From: Lucifuga dentata
Taxonomy: Eukaryota; Chordata; Actinopteri; Ophidiiformes; Bythitidae
DNA length: 64,000 nucleotides
Assembly (NCBI GenBank): GCA_014773175.1
Contig: VXCM01001429.1
Location: 1-64,000, forward strand
Reading direction: 5' to 3'
Under the pieces are notes generated by a model. The model was not told the DNA's origin and ran no database searches. It saw only the letters and a list, made by a program, of their open reading frames with translations. The first letter of the stretch is position 1; each line of letters begins with the position of its first letter. Shown one piece after another: positions 37,422 to 51,182 of this stretch. Made by a program: the position numbers and the translations under genes.

Positions 37422-38874
37422 TTGTAGACTTTTAAAGATGCTTCAAAGAGCAATGACTTGTATAGCTATTTCTGTCTCATTAGCGTCCATTGCAGTTTAC
37501 GGTTGTCTTGGAAACTAAACCCTCAGTCACACACGTGGGTTGTTCCTGGTCTAAATCATGTACAACACAAATATTTAAATATTTTTAATATTTAAAATAC
37601 TTAAAAGTTAGACCACAAAGACACTAAGAAAAAAAATTGCTAAAAAAAAATTGGATATTGGCAAATAAAAAACAAAAAAACAAATAAAAACTTGAATTGG
37701 GCATCAAATGTCGCCTGCCTGATGACTCATCATTGTCAGTTCCTGTGTGGCCTGAAATTCAGTAAATGTGAGTAAGCTCACAAGTCATCAGAAATGTGTT
37801 AAGAAGAGATAGAGACTTTAGAATATCTTAATAATCATTGAGAATGACAATGTGCTGAATGTTGATCACTTCTTTGTAGCACTGTTATCCATCTCTGAGC
37901 AGTTACAAACACTTTTATGTGGGTGGTGTTTCTGCGCGTTTTGGAGGCTGTGGGCTGGAAAGTGAATTTTAAAAAGCAGAAATCTCAGCACCTGGCAAAG
38001 TAATCGCTGAGTCACTGGTATCGATCAGCAACCCTATCAAACCTCTGCAGATATATTTTGGTTACTCTGTGCAATACAGCAGTGAAAATCGCACTTATCT
38101 AAATGGGTAAACGCTCCAGTCAGGCTTCCTGTGGAGGAAAAAACACTATTTATGTAAAATAGGTTTTATAAACCATCTGCTTGTGTTCCTACTGAAATTC
38201 CTTGAGTTGTAAAGAGAATCAATCAAATTCTCTGATATCAACTGTCAGGAATTTTACATTCTAAATTCAATGATGGTGCAGAAATTTCGTGACTGCTAAA
38301 AAAAACAAACAAACAAAAAAACACGGTAACTACATGGCGGCATGCTAAATAAGCAGCAAGATAATTGAAGTTCTGACACATTTTTGCAGGTAAAACCAAT
38401 GAAAGTCAAAGTGTTAGTGACTAATTAATTTGATGTTTAAGCCCATTCAGTCGATCTCTCACTAATTTCATTTTGACACCAAACACGAGGCAAATATACG
38501 TAGTTTCAAATGTCACTCAGATTTCATCCTGCCAAAATTTACCACCAGACTGAACAGCTCTTAATTTCTGCATGATGGTGTATTTAATGAATCATTTCCC
38601 CAACATGTAAATAAGGACACACTGCAGTAACGCTACTTTTAAAGCAAACATTTAAAGATGCTGGTAGCAGGTGTTCATAAGTGAGGGAACATGGTTGCAA
38701 GCATTATTTGTTTTTATCGACACATTAAATCCGTTGCTGTGTTTTATGAATTCCACCCTAATACTGAAACAGTGAGAGACTGAGACAAAACAGGCTTGGA
38801 AAGGAAGAGAAAGATAGTGAAAGGAGAAAAAAAATTATAGGCATATTTGTTTATTCTTTGCAGCACAACAGAGC

Positions 38875-39100
38875 CACAAAGCGTCTCCATCCACAAACTC
38901 CTTCCTACTGAAATGTCAGCAAAGCACCAGAATAAAAGCGTTAAGAATTAAGAGCGGGGCACAGCTAAATGTCACGTCACTGTTGAGCCTCTGGTACAAT
39001 TAAGACCACAGAAGGTCAATTTTCCCCAAACCAAGTCGCTTAGAGTATTCCCCATGAATGTGACGATTAATGCTACTTAATGGAAGGCACATTTTCTTTA
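38875..39100. promoter_or_regulatory. Possible conserved noncoding block in the large intron
   Basis: This is complex, repeat-free sequence with TTAAGAATTAAGAG, ACAATTAAGACC and GATTAATGCTACTTAATGG between simple-repeat regions. The call is based on composition only. Confidence 0.25.
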
Positions 39101-39456
39101 TTTTCTGTAGGTTTTTTGTCAGGATGTACGTGTGTGAGGGAATAGAGCTGAGCATGTATTAGCTGTGTGTTTGCATGCACATCAGCATGCAGGCGTATCA
39201 ACGAAATAAGTCCTTTTCCTTTAAATGGCATTTAAAAGTTGGTGGGTGGCATCTCTACCAAAAGTCAACCAGCAGGAGAAAACACACATCCGATGTGTAC
39301 GCACGCGCACACACACACACACGCACGCATGTATGCATGTAAAAATGGAACATCTTGAACAGTAAAGTGCAGCAAGTTTTATGTGTGTTTATATATTTTT
39401 AGGGAGAGAGCAAGAGAGAGAGTGAGGTAGAGAAAGAAATGAAAATCAGAGATTGA

Positions 39457-39462
<6 letters not shown>

Positions 39463-39499
<37 letters not shown>
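39463..39499 (+). repeat. (GA)n microsatellite in a purine-rich region
   Basis: The GA array lies inside a purine-rich stretch from 39400 to 39560. A further purine-rich stretch runs from about 39880 to 40290. Confidence 0.9.
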
Positions 39500-39504
<5 letters not shown>

Positions 39505-40384
39505 CAAGAGTGAGAAATGGGGATTAATAAATGATACTAAGAAGGTAAAGAGATAGCAGAGAGGATAGGATTAGTCTCTGCTGCACAGCCTTTGGAGAAA
39601 TACGCACAAATCCAAACACTCACTCGTTCACAATCACACACACACACACACACACATTTAACATATACACACTAAACCTTGCACATAGCTGTGCAGTGAC
39701 ATACACACTTGTACAGGCACTGAAACATTGGAATATGAATACTTCACACAGTACAAATGAACTCAAACATAGATTCAACTCACGCCCTGACAGACACACA
39801 CACACGGGTTTATCCAGGCCTAGTCCCTTACAGTTCTGAACAGTTAAGCCAGTCCCTGAAGGTGCAAGGTGGGGAGTTGATAAGAGGACAGAGAAAGAGA
39901 GGACAGTCAGGGGTGATGGTATATATAGAGAGAGGGATGAAGAAAGGGATAAGGAGGAGAAAGCAAAAGTGAAGATAAGTTTGTTTCCTATAAGCTCCTC
40001 CCCCCTATCTATATCACTCCACCCTCCTACACTCCATGTGTCTCTTGCTTTTTTCTCTCTACCCAAAAACTTTCTGACTTAAAAAAGTTCCCCTTTGAGG
40101 ATTAAGGCAACAAAGAAAGGTGAATTCCAAGGAAGACTGAGGAAGGGAAAGACCAAAAGGAGAGAAAAGAAATAGAGAATGAGAGAAAGGTAAGTGCTTA
40201 GCACTGCAGGTTCAAGGGGGAAAAATTTACCAATTGAGCAAAAAGAAAAGATGATGGGAAAGGAGAGAGAGTCAGAGAGAGCAAAGATGAGGGCAGCACA
40301 GTTTTAACAACACTGCCATTTTTATAATGTCAGCATAGGTATGAAAATCTCTGCTGGGTTTATTTTATGTCTATATTAATATAC

Positions 40385-40395
<11 letters not shown>

Positions 40396-40418
<23 letters not shown>

Positions 40419-40428
40419 ATAAAACAGA

Positions 40429-40466
<38 letters not shown>

Positions 40467-40484
40467 NTGTGTGTATAAAACAGA

Positions 40485-40542
<58 letters not shown>
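40396..40542 (+). repeat. (TG)n / (CT)n / (TA)n block duplicated around a single N
   Basis: A GTGTGTATAAAACAGACAC spacer plus CT array occurs on both sides of the N at 40467, then (TA)n to 40541. This is probably an unmerged assembly overlap. Confidence 0.9.
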
Positions 40543-40642
40543 AAATAGCTGCAGTGCAGGACTTAGCATAAGAGCATAAGCATATAAGAGCTGATCAACT
40601 GCAAATGGTGCAGTTCACCTTTCTACTGTGTGTGCATGTCTC

Positions 40643-40675
<33 letters not shown>

Positions 40676-40721
40676 ATTACAAGTGTAAAAGTATGTGTGA
40701 GCATATCCATCTGTATTGAAA

Positions 40722-40759
<38 letters not shown>

Positions 40760-43184
40760 TGTGTGATAATGGGAGCAGGTGGTTACAGTGGCAGGTTAGA
40801 TGGAGCTGTAATAGGATGAAAGTGATATTTTCTCTGTATACCTCCTGCTCTCTCTCTCTCTTCCTCACACTGATGATTGGCTGAAGTTGAGTTATGGTGG
40901 TGGTTGGGCTTTTCTGAGTTTTTCCTATATTTCCTATCTTTTCATCCCTTCTAATCTTATGAAAGTCTTGACCTCCTCTCACCTTTTGTGGAGTTTCTGA
41001 TGGTCAGTGCTTCACAGCTCCCTCACACCTTTTGTCTCATCTGTCCTCTATTCATGTCTTGACATATTTCATATCTTATCCTGTCCTTCTTTAGACTGCT
41101 CCCCCTTTCTTCTCTCCACCTCCTCCATCATCTTATCTCCTCTTATCCTATCCCTTTTCCCTCTGTCATCTCTTTATCCACTCTAAAATGTCACTTGTAG
41201 CAGGGCTGTAAACCTTACATTTGTCCTATATTTTAATCAGCCATTACTGCAATGATAGACATGAATGAGAATATTATCAAACTAACTGATCTAGATTTGT
41301 AATACTACAGTATACAATGTCAAATACTTTTATTAAAATTGAGATGGAAAAGTTCTTTTTTGGCAAAAGCAATGCATAATAGTCTGGAGCAGGACCAGGA
41401 TTTATCTCTGGTCCAGGTGAGGTGGGGGGGGGGGGGGAATTGAAGNAAAACCCCCTGAAAAGCAGTCAGTTAATTTCCTGGCTAGCCTGGCTATGATTAA
41501 CTCCAGGGTGGGAATGGAACATTTGATGTTCTGGGACTAGACTAATCCACGGTGACCAACCTCCACCTCTCATTTCCTCTGGATTAGCTCTCTTTGCTAC
41601 TTAATAAATAGGTGGGGGGGANGGGGGGGGGAGAGATGTTAACATACAGTGAAACTGAATATGAGAGAAGAAGAGGAAGCGTGTCTTCTGCTCAGATGGA
41701 GGGAACGACTGGAGGAAAGAAGCAGTCAGGGAAAAAGAAAGGAGACAGAAAACAGAAAAGAGATGAAGAAAATGAAGATAAAGAAGAAAGGGTTTTACTG
41801 GTTTTACTGATTGAGTAATATTAATATTAGTCAGAATTCATAAAAAAATCAAGCTGACTATACAGCATCACAATACATAAGCACACAGGTGTTTCATATT
41901 TAAGAGCCACGCTGTCCACTGCTTCTTCTTGATCAAACTGAAACTGACATGATAAATCAGCAAAGGAAACCTAAATTTTCTGCTTTAGAGCTCCACATTT
42001 TCAGAGAGGAGGCAGAAAGCTTCAACGCTAATGTGAGTCCGGTGTTGTGTGTGTGTGTCAGGTGTGTGAGAGACACAAAGCACAGCAGATGAGGCTTGAA
42101 GAAAAGGTGCAATGACACAAGAATGTGTGTGAGATCTGATCAAAACTAATTTACATCCACTGACTGATCAGCTGAGTGGGTTAAATGTCAAATTTATTGA
42201 GCACTAACACATGTGAAGGAAATCCAGTTTAAAACTTTGCCCAGATTTAGCACAGCTGAAATTTACTAGTAGATTCAAACAGGTCTTCATTTTTGCGTGA
42301 CAGTTGTTTTATGAATCATTTCCTCAACATGTAAATAATAAAATACGGTAGAAACACCTCCTTAAAAGAAGCTGCTAACAGGTGTTAATGAATAGGGGAG
42401 CGATTGCATGACAATATTTGCTCTTATCAACACATTAAATCTGGCACTGTGTTTAATGAATTCCCCTACTGTCTCGAGTTATCTATAAGACCAACAGATA
42501 AGACACACACCTGCGCATACAAACAAAACGCACACAATGGAACCATGCAAACACACACATTTGTGCTTGCCAGTCAGTTGGCTGTGACTTCTGGCCTGTT
42601 TAAACTGCTAATTTGTCAAAAGTGAAGGTTACACAGTGTTTCCAAAAATCTCATACCTCATGATTGAGGGTTATTTGCTAATTCACTCAAGTACTGCAAG
42701 GACTTGAAACTTCCGCAAAAACCAAGAATTATTCCGAAAATCTGTTGCCAAATTGTGCTCACTTTAGGGAGAGCCTGAAGTGTTGCCAAGTTACCAGCCA
42801 GTCTGACCAGTGACATGTCATTTGACCCATCTTTTGGCCAATGACCTGTCTTCAACAACCAGCTGGGCCCCAGCTGGCCAATTAACTCGCCTCTTAGTGT
42901 GGAGCTCGGCCAACGAAAAGCCCTGGGAGACTTGTGTCCATCTGAAGTCACAGATGGGAGGACAGAGAGAAAGAAACAGAGAAAAAGAGAGGGAGGGAGA
43001 GGGTGTGAGAGACTTTGGTCTTAATCCATTCCAAACATTACAGAGACATCTTCACTGAAGGGGCTGGCTAGGTTTGAGGTAGGAAAACAAAAAAGAAACC
43101 CTTAATTGCAAAATTACAAGTTTTTAAGATGAAGACAGAACCTACATTTCATATGAAGCTTTTTGTTATTTTCCTTCACTTTTA

Positions 43185-43580
43185 CAGTTCAATATAGTAG
43201 GAACATTGTTTGGAACATGAGCTTCAAGCCTACAGAAATGCATCCAGCAAGACAAACTCATTGGTCCTGAATTGCCCTGAAAGCTTCGTTTTTGATTGGT
43301 CCTTTACTTCTGTAACACATTGATGTCAACATGTAACCCACCAAGTACAACAGTGTTTGGCCAGCATCTGTGTTTCACAGTCCGTGGGTGTTGCCAGCTG
43401 AGGCGCGATGCAGATGATCAATCAGAACAGAGCAGGCTTTTTCGGAGGGGACCTTAAGTGTGCACAGCAATGCTGCAGTTAGGTTTATGCATACTAAGCC
43501 CCTGCAAAATTTTCAAAATAGACTCAAAAATTAAAAAAAAAAAATATGAGTAGAGGTCTTTCCAACATGTCCCATTTAAC
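43185..43580 (+). mobile_element. MITE family B, copy 2
   Basis: Ordered blocks shared with 8504-8912 include ATATAGTAGGAAC, GCATCCAGCAAGACAAACTC, TTGGTCCTGAA, GAAAGCTTC, GATGTCAACATGTAA and GTGCACAGCAATGCTGCAG. The right side ends AACATGTCCCATTTAA, the inverted form of the family left end. The left terminus itself is degraded. Confidence 0.6.
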
Positions 43581-44383
43581 ATCCAAAATTTCCTACAAAA
43601 AATTCATGGAAATGGTCTTTTCGAATGCCAATTTATGACTCTATGTGATTTTCTAGATGTCAACATCATGTTAGCTGTTTTAAATGAGAAAAAAAAGAAC
43701 AGTGTTGAAGTGGCATATATGACCTTTAGAAATCTTTTATAAAATCATAGGACAGGATTATCACCTCAAAGGATATGTCCAGCAATATCAAAGGTTAATA
43801 CAGCAGTTTATGACAGAGGCTATTATGGATGCATTAAACAAAGCGGATTCAACTGTCTTTTCTCGCTCCTTCCACTCACTTCTCACTGTTTCACTTCTGA
43901 AAACTAATAAAAATCACTAAGGCAGAGCAATGTTTTCCTGTCGATTAAGCCTAATTTAATGAACGGCTCTTCTAAGTAAAGTTGGCAAACTGTGAAAATT
44001 TGAGTACTCAGTGGAAAGGCCTAAATGTTATTGGGAAGAAAAAAAAACATTTCAAGGAGCTGTACAGAGGAAATACCACAAAATGTAGAGAGGAGCAGAA
44101 ATCAAAAATCTTTCTCTGCCTCACTAGTTACACTGATTTGGAGTGAAAATTCTCTCTGAGTTTTTAATCAGAAAAACATTAAGTGAAAGTGACTTTCTTT
44201 CAGTCAGCATTTTGGACAGCCATATTGAAATGTCAACGTTTCTCTCCCGCCTTCAAAAGCTCATCATGTGACTACTGAGAGCTCTCTTACTTTTTTTTTT
44301 TTTNCTTTTTTTTTTTTGGTCACTCTTTCCCTGACACACACTCTTTTTCTTTCTAAAGATAACCCTATTTCCACTCATCTCTA

Positions 44384-44460
44384 AATTCCAATTTCAGTTG
44401 CTTTATTGGCATGACATGAAAAAATCATCTGTGCTGCCAAGGCGTACAAGAGGAAAGTAG
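44384..44460 (-). repeat. 3' tail of a non-LTR retrotransposon, reverse orientation
   Basis: CAATTTCAGTTGCTTTATTGG then CATGACATG is the inverted form of a common fish retroelement 3' end that reads CATGCCAATAAAGCAACTGAA. Only the tail is recognised. Confidence 0.45.
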
Positions 44461-44639
44461 TAAAACTGATATGCTAGAAATATAAATGTACAGTAAATGT
44501 AAAAAAATACCTTTAACATTAACTGTCCTTACATATACATTGGTACCACAGTGTGTCATTCAGCTAGTTAGAATAAATATGTTCGTTATGCATGGTGTCA
44601 TCTTATACCTCTGCAGACAAAAAACACACATTTAAATCA

Positions 44640-44870
44640 TTAAAGGGGACATAACATATTGTAGTTTATTTTATAGTGTAAGATAGTTGGGAGTATTTGT
44701 TGAACATTGTCAATGTCAAAACACCCGGCCCTAAAGAGATAGTAAAATTAAAATGATCTGTTATCAGTGTGCACAGTGGCGAAAAGGGGAGAAGAAGCAA
44801 GTTAATGTGTTTTTTTTTTTTTTTTNTTTTTTTTTTTTTTTGCACATCGAAGACAATGACAGTAGACAAA
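44640..44870 (+). mobile_element. MITE family B, copy 3 (internally shortened)
   Basis: It begins TTAAAGGGGACATAACATAT and contains TTTTATAGTGTAAGATAGTT and GTGCACAGTGGCGAAAAGG. The TTTTTTGCACAT of copy 1 is here expanded to a poly(T) run holding a single N, then TGCACATCG. Much of the middle seen in copy 1 is missing. Confidence 0.6.
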
Positions 44871-45443
44871 GTCACCCATCAGAGAAGTGTTTTACATACA
44901 AAGAAATTAAATGTTTTATTTTGCTTTTGAGTTTTAATTTGTTGCTTCATATGTGACCAAAAGAAATCTTATCAGTGACCAAAGTCAATGCTTGACATAT
45001 ATATATATATATTTTTTTTTAAGTTAATCTAAAGCTTTTTATTTTGACAGAGGGTCAGATAAGATGAAAAATCTTAGCTTTGACAACCTGCATGTTTCAG
45101 TTTCTTCCTCAGCATCTTCCTCTCCCTGACTTCCCACACATTCTCTTTTAGCTCACAGGTATATACAGTGACTATTTCTGCCATACTCCCTCTTTTGACA
45201 TTAAAGTTTCTTAAACACACTTTTATTGTCAAGTTATCACTGCCTCTTCCTGCTATATCTCTCCTTGCTCCTTCTCTCTCCCCGTCCTCCCTGTTTCCCT
45301 TCTCTCCTTTAATCTCCATCTCTCAGTATTTCTTATCTACCAGATGACTCACCATATTCCGACGTCTCAACTGATATTTCTCCCTCTGAAGCTCAAGCTG
45401 CTATAAGAATGGCTGACAATCCTCAAATACACACATGCACACA

Positions 45444-45475
<32 letters not shown>

Positions 45476-45613
45476 CAAACTTCATCCTCATTTTCTCTCA
45501 CACATAATCACAAATGTGTGTATATGTGCTCCCACACATGCGTACCTGGAGATGAGATTGAGGGATATCGTCAATGACACAGCTGAACCAATAATCTAAA
45601 CGCATGTGTACAC

Positions 45614-45614
<1 letters not shown>

Positions 45615-45658
<44 letters not shown>
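45615..45658 (+). repeat. (CA)n microsatellite
   Basis: About 22 CA units are directly visible. Open frames over it translate as Thr-His or Cys-Val repeats. Confidence 0.95.
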
Positions 45659-45660
<2 letters not shown>

Positions 45661-46693
45661 CATGCACATAGAAAGTTGGTTATCAGTTCTGTCCAGAGCA
45701 CAGTCGTCCATGGTGATTTCCAAATCAAACTCATCACTTGGTACACACATCCCTGGAGTGATGAGTGTGTGTTTGCCTATTGGCATCCATTTTACAGTCA
45801 TGAGAGCTAAATAGAACTCTAAATTTGGTAAGCTATGATGACGTCAAGGTGCTTATGCAGCAAAGAAGAACACAAACACACAACTTGGCCAACCGCTTCA
45901 GGTTTTTCAAGTGACCTCCAAATATTATTCCCTAATATTTTTGCCAGTTATTCTGCAACGAGAGGTTGTTATGCTAGATTAAAGTAAAATTTCAATTTAT
46001 GCATCTGATATGATACAGCCTTTTACTGAATACTCTAAGACTATGAGCATGAAAATGCATGAAGGACTTGGAACATTGGCAGAAAGCGCTATTGTGTGTG
46101 TGCGTTTGCATAGAGATTATGTGTAGTAGGTTGCCAATTATGTTGTGTAGCAACTGCAACTGAGAATTCAATTTCTAGGTTTTGAACATCACATGGAGAG
46201 ATCTGTTACCACAGGTCTATTTATGCCATCAAGCAATATTATTGGTTTTTCAGTCGAATCAAATTGAATCATAACTGTCTGCTTTCAAGTCTAAAAGGAA
46301 ACAGTAAAATTCATCAGTTACTGGCTAATACACAAAGAATTAAATCATGGACTGCTCGCTTTCTCCTCAGGACCTATGTTATAAATTTTCTCTAAATTGT
46401 CCCTCACCCCGGAACCCAGGGACAAACAAATCAACCCAACAGTAACAGATCCATGACCCGTTTTGGATCTTAATCCAAACTATGAGGCCAGACTGTCAGG
46501 AATCATGTATGTTAAATAACAAATAATCAGTCATGACATGTTGACTTGCCATGCTGGTAGAAAAAAGACACAAATTGTGTGTGTATGTGTGTGTTGTGTG
46601 AAATGGAAAATGCAAAAATGTGTGTTCCAGCATGCTTATGCGCTTATGTCTATGTGAATGTGTGAACATGTCTTCATTCTTGCATTGCCTGTA

Positions 46694-46698
<5 letters not shown>

Positions 46699-46731
<33 letters not shown>
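46699..46731 (+). repeat. (GT)n microsatellite
   Basis: A GT array immediately precedes TTAACAG at 46731-46737, the acceptor-like start of the possible plus-strand exon described in the findings. Confidence 0.95.
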
Positions 46732-46732
<1 letters not shown>

Positions 46733-46829
46733 AACAGACGTTCAATGGTCATCAGACCAGCCCGGCACCAGTCCCAGACAGCGAGGTCAGAGCCATTCAC
46801 TAATCATATTAACATTCCTCTATAATGAC

Positions 46830-47142
46830 CCAATGCATAACTCTCCCTCTGTCTCTTTCTCTCTGCCTCCATCCATCTCCCGCCTTCCATCCTCCCCCTC
46901 CTTTCCTTGTCTATATTTTTATTCTTGTCCTTATCTTCCTCGACACCTCATTCTTCCTGCATCCGTCCAGTTCTGACATTCTGACACACTGGGTCTCATT
47001 TTTTGACTTTTCCCTCTATGTTTTCCCTACCTTCATTCATTTTCCCTTGACGACTTCCTCTTCTCACTCTGCATTGTCCTCCCATTTCCTCTCATTAACT
47101 CCCATCTCCCCTTTCTTTCTATTCTCCTCCTTCCTCTCATAG
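46830..47142 (+). repeat. Pyrimidine-rich tract, about 310 bp
   Basis: This is a C/T-rich stretch with repeated CTTCC, CTCCC and TTCCTC, ending CTTCCTCTCATAG. It could serve as a very long polypyrimidine tract for an acceptor at 47143, or it may simply be low-complexity DNA. Confidence 0.75.
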
Positions 47143-48048
47143 GAGCTGGTGTCCTCTGACAGTCTGGTTCAGATGACCTGCAGATCACCAGTTTAATCTT
47201 AAAGCGGGCAGAAAGCAAAAGCTGGATGGATGGATAGAAATGTCTTTCTTACCATATCTGCCAGTCACTCTCTCTGTATCCCCCACTTTTTTCAGTTCAA
47301 CAAATCAAATAATTTTTTTTTTTTTTTTTTAACTTTTGAACTGTTGCATAATATAAAATGCATTTATCCAAAAGAAAATATAATTTACATTTAACATTAA
47401 CATTTTTGGGCTTCATTATATTTTTCAACCTTTGACCAATGTGACTGATCCATTCAATGAGCTGACCAGATCATCATTTCAAAAAGAATTCCACTTTAAT
47501 AACTAGGAACACTTTTACAGTATTGAGGAATGTTTGTGATTATAGATGCATAATTTGAAGGAAATGGAGAGTAACAGGCATCTCTAACCTATAATCTCTC
47601 TAAAATTGCTTTGGGTTATCTTCTGTTTATGTGTTATGTGTAATATGTGCAATGAGATTTGGAAAATAAAATATGCAGCTGACTACAGCACTTCATTATT
47701 TTCAAAATTACTCTGATTTGGCTATGGAGGAAACTGCGAGATTTTTGTGGTGCCCATGAGTAAAGAAGCAGCTTTAAACAAAGTGAGCCACAAATGTACT
47801 GTTTATGGATCAAAATTGTAAATGCTTGAATTCTAGTATTAGCTTACAACATCATATTTACTTTATTTTGCTAATATTTTAAAATCTACCAATATATAAT
47901 ATATAATCTACAAAAATGTCACTTTCTATTGGTCGTTTTATTTATTAGTCAGGTATGTGTGTCCTGACTGGGGGGTGAGAGATATAAGAAGATGATGATA
48001 ACACATCGTCAGGAGATATTTATTTAACCTGTGAGGGGAAAACTCAGG

Positions 48049-48638
48049 TTAAAGGACCATATCGGCCATTTTGCATGTTTGAGCCTAATATGTTCGATTT
48101 TCATACATGTTACATTTCTGACAACCATTTCCCAAAGGATAAAAACCGTATTTCAGCTTTCCTGATATTTTGCAAAACCTCTTAATCTTTCAAAATCAAA
48201 TATTCAAGCAATACACCCACCTTAAAAATTGATGTTTCGCCTGCTAATAATTATACAGCCTTATGAAGTCACGGTCATTTAAATTTTTCTATAAACACAG
48301 GTCTTCTTTTGGGACTACATTCCCCGGTGGAGACTTTTGTTGCACTTAAACGCAAAAATGACATAACTTCTAAAAAAAAAACAAAAAACAAAACCTGAAT
48401 GCATGTCTTGTTCGCAATGATTGATTACCTATCCCAAAAACGTTTCAAATATCAACAAGTTGATTTTAACAGTGTAGCAGAATGAACTGAAACCAATGGC
48501 GGTCTGGAAGGTAGGAATTTTTTTTTCTTTTTTTAATTCCAGTAGTATGCTTTGGGAAATGATTGTCAGTAACGTTACATGGATGAAAATTGAATATATT
48601 AGGCTCAAACATGCAAAATGGCCGGTATGGTCCTTCAA
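48049..48638 (+). mobile_element. MITE family A, copy 2 (complete, about 590 bp)
   Basis: This is the cleanest copy of the family. The left end TTAAAGGACCATATCGGCCA and the right end GGCCGGTATGGTCCTTCAA are inverted, with similarity over about 90 bases. The interior includes CCACCTTAAAAATTGATG and CGCCTGCTAAT, which also occur near 36617-36655. It is noncoding and lies in the large pard3b intron. Confidence 0.8.
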
Positions 48639-49742
48639 AACCTTATAACACGCTGGAAACTAGCTAACTGTGTTTTAGTTGAAATAAATGCTAGTGTGTG
48701 CAAGTGTAATTTTGAATTCTGTGAGCAAGAATAACTGGTTGTAAACTCATTGTTAGCTACTAAGCTAGCAGAGCAGGAAAGCTAACTGGAATGCTAACTC
48801 CAGGCTTGTAGCAAAGTGGCTAATAGCTCATGTTTGTTTTCAATTAGCTAAAGGACTAGCAACAATGACTCAGTCATACTTTTTGTGTAGTTTTCTTTTC
48901 TCAGTTTAGTTAAGCTTCACACAATACACAATTTGCATTACGATAAAATCCAAAACAAAGTAATAAAGTAGCATAGAGTGACAAAAACTACATCTTTCTG
49001 TATGTCTAGCAAGTTCTTTGTATTCAGATATCTAGCCTAGAATACAGTTACAACACTTCCCATTGGTTAAAGAACATTTCTGAGTCTAATAAGGAGCAGA
49101 ACTCTGTATTTTTTTTTAAATACTTTAAGAAAACAATAAATATTATTTGAGTCAAATGTTTTTAAAGGACCACTGAAACTCAGTGTGGTAAGCCTTAATG
49201 TTGTGGTATGTGTACGTTCAGGTGCTTAAGTCCTGTAAGCTGAATACATAGTAAGTGCATATGACTTTGTGTGTGTGTATGTGTGTGTATGAGGGTATTT
49301 CAATCAACACCAGCTTTACTTCTACTGTTTTCTATCCAATTCAAATGAAGGTTGTGTGACTTGGCTCAGATCTCAGTCTGACTCAAACTCACTCTGAATA
49401 TTGCGGTAGAGTATTTTGCTTAATGCGCTGCGGTTTCTCTCGCTGCTTTCTGAAGTTACACTGCGTTGGAATTCAGTTAACTCCTAAATGCACACACACA
49501 GCTACCATGGATGTTTTTCTTCAGATTGGAAATGGTCCTCTCTAAATTTTCTTCTTAACTCATTTTACCCAGTAAGTATGCACACATACACACATGCACA
49601 CATACACGCACACAAGTGCACACACAGTTTTCTTGGTCAGTCAGTGAGAATGATTTAACTGCTAACGGCTCCAGATCTCTGATGAAGAATCGGACGTTAA
49701 TTGCTTCAGTCAGTCATAACTACTGAACCTTGCTGAAGATTA

Positions 49743-49869
49743 CGTCACGACTCAGTTACCCCTGGATGGTGTGCGTGTGTGCGTGTGTGCGTGTGTGTGT
49801 GCGTGNCGTCACGACTCAGTTACCCCTGGATGGTGTGCGTGTGTGCGTGTGTGCGTGTGTGTGTGCGTG
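49743..49869 (+). repeat. 63-bp sequence present twice around a single N
   Basis: CGTCACGACTCAGTTACCCC and the following GTGTGCGTG repeat occur at 49743-49805 and again at 49807-49869, separated by an N at 49806. This is probably an assembly artefact. Confidence 0.95.
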
Positions 49870-51180
49870 TGTGTGTGTGTGGTTTGACGGCACAGAGGTC
49901 CACTGGGATTGGGAAGAGACAGAAAGGGAATCAATGAGAGACAGAGGAATAGTCGGTGTCTGAGCCTGTATCTCCATTAAGAAGACAGACAGTGAGACAA
50001 TATACTGTATATCATATCTGTGTATGTATGTGTGTGTGTGTGTCACTACCTGCATGCGTGTATTCATGTGCACCTCTTCTGTTCCCATTAGACAGGTCCA
50101 CTGATTTGGCGCTGATCTCATTTAGAGGATTACAACCTCCTGACCTGCTGTTCAATGTGATAACATACACCCACAACCCTTAGACGCAGTAATAAGTGTA
50201 TGACCTCACTTATCAACACAAGGCGAGACAGACAGAGAGACGAAGAGGTGGTGAAGAGGAAGAACGAAAAGTTAAGACAGAGTGGTAGGAGGGAAAAGCC
50301 AAGAAGAAAAGTAGTATGAGACATGCTCAAAGCAAACGGAGTTCTTCCTTGGCATTATGCTAGACAAAACTTTTCCACTTGCAGGAGCTAAATAAAAATG
50401 TACAACTTTACTTAAAATATTCCATAATAAAAGACAGAAGTTTGGAAATTTAAAGTTTTCTAGGTAGTTCTGTAGTTCCCTTTTCTCTCTGCCCGCTTGT
50501 TTTCTCTCCATCCCTCTGTCATTCGGTCTTGCAGTCGTCCTGGATCATTGGTGGAAGGCTAATTTCCTTTCTGTTCCATCAGATTCAGCACATTTGTACC
50601 GTTCCAGTGCTCTGCGTATCTTTATAAGGCCAGAGTGAGTCATAATGTGGAGCTCAATCCCATGATCACAAAGGAAACACCATCATCTGACTGCAAAGTA
50701 TTTGTCTGTATGCGATTATGTATATATGTGCGCATGTGTGAGTCCCATTCACTTCTCTCCAGCTTAATATAACATCTGCAAACCACTTTATCTGAGTCAT
50801 TCTCTTCCTGGCTTCAAAACATCCCAACATATTCTTAGTCATTCTTGCATCCTTGTATTCACCGAAGCTAATGTGGGAGTGAAGGTTTTTACTTTGCTGA
50901 GGAATAATGCTGACTTATCAGATGGGAAATTTATGTTTAAAGTCTACTGAGATGCCAGACACCAAACCTTATTCAATTTGTGCAATGGGTAAAATGTTGT
51001 AACATGATTCAAGTTTCAGTCAAATCTGTCAGCAAAGCAACTAAGGCCTTTTCTGTTAAAATAAATAAATAAATAAGTTAAAAAAAAAAATGCTTAGCTC
51101 AAGGAAAGACACCAGAGTTGAAAAATCTCTCTACAATTGACTGGCAGTTAAATATAAAGTACATTATACACTTAGGTTGC

Positions 51181-51182
51181 AT

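Noticed and set aside
42658..42951. A 97-codon minus-strand frame of mixed composition in the large intron.
   Set aside because: No family was recognised, and it is not needed for pard3b frame continuity.
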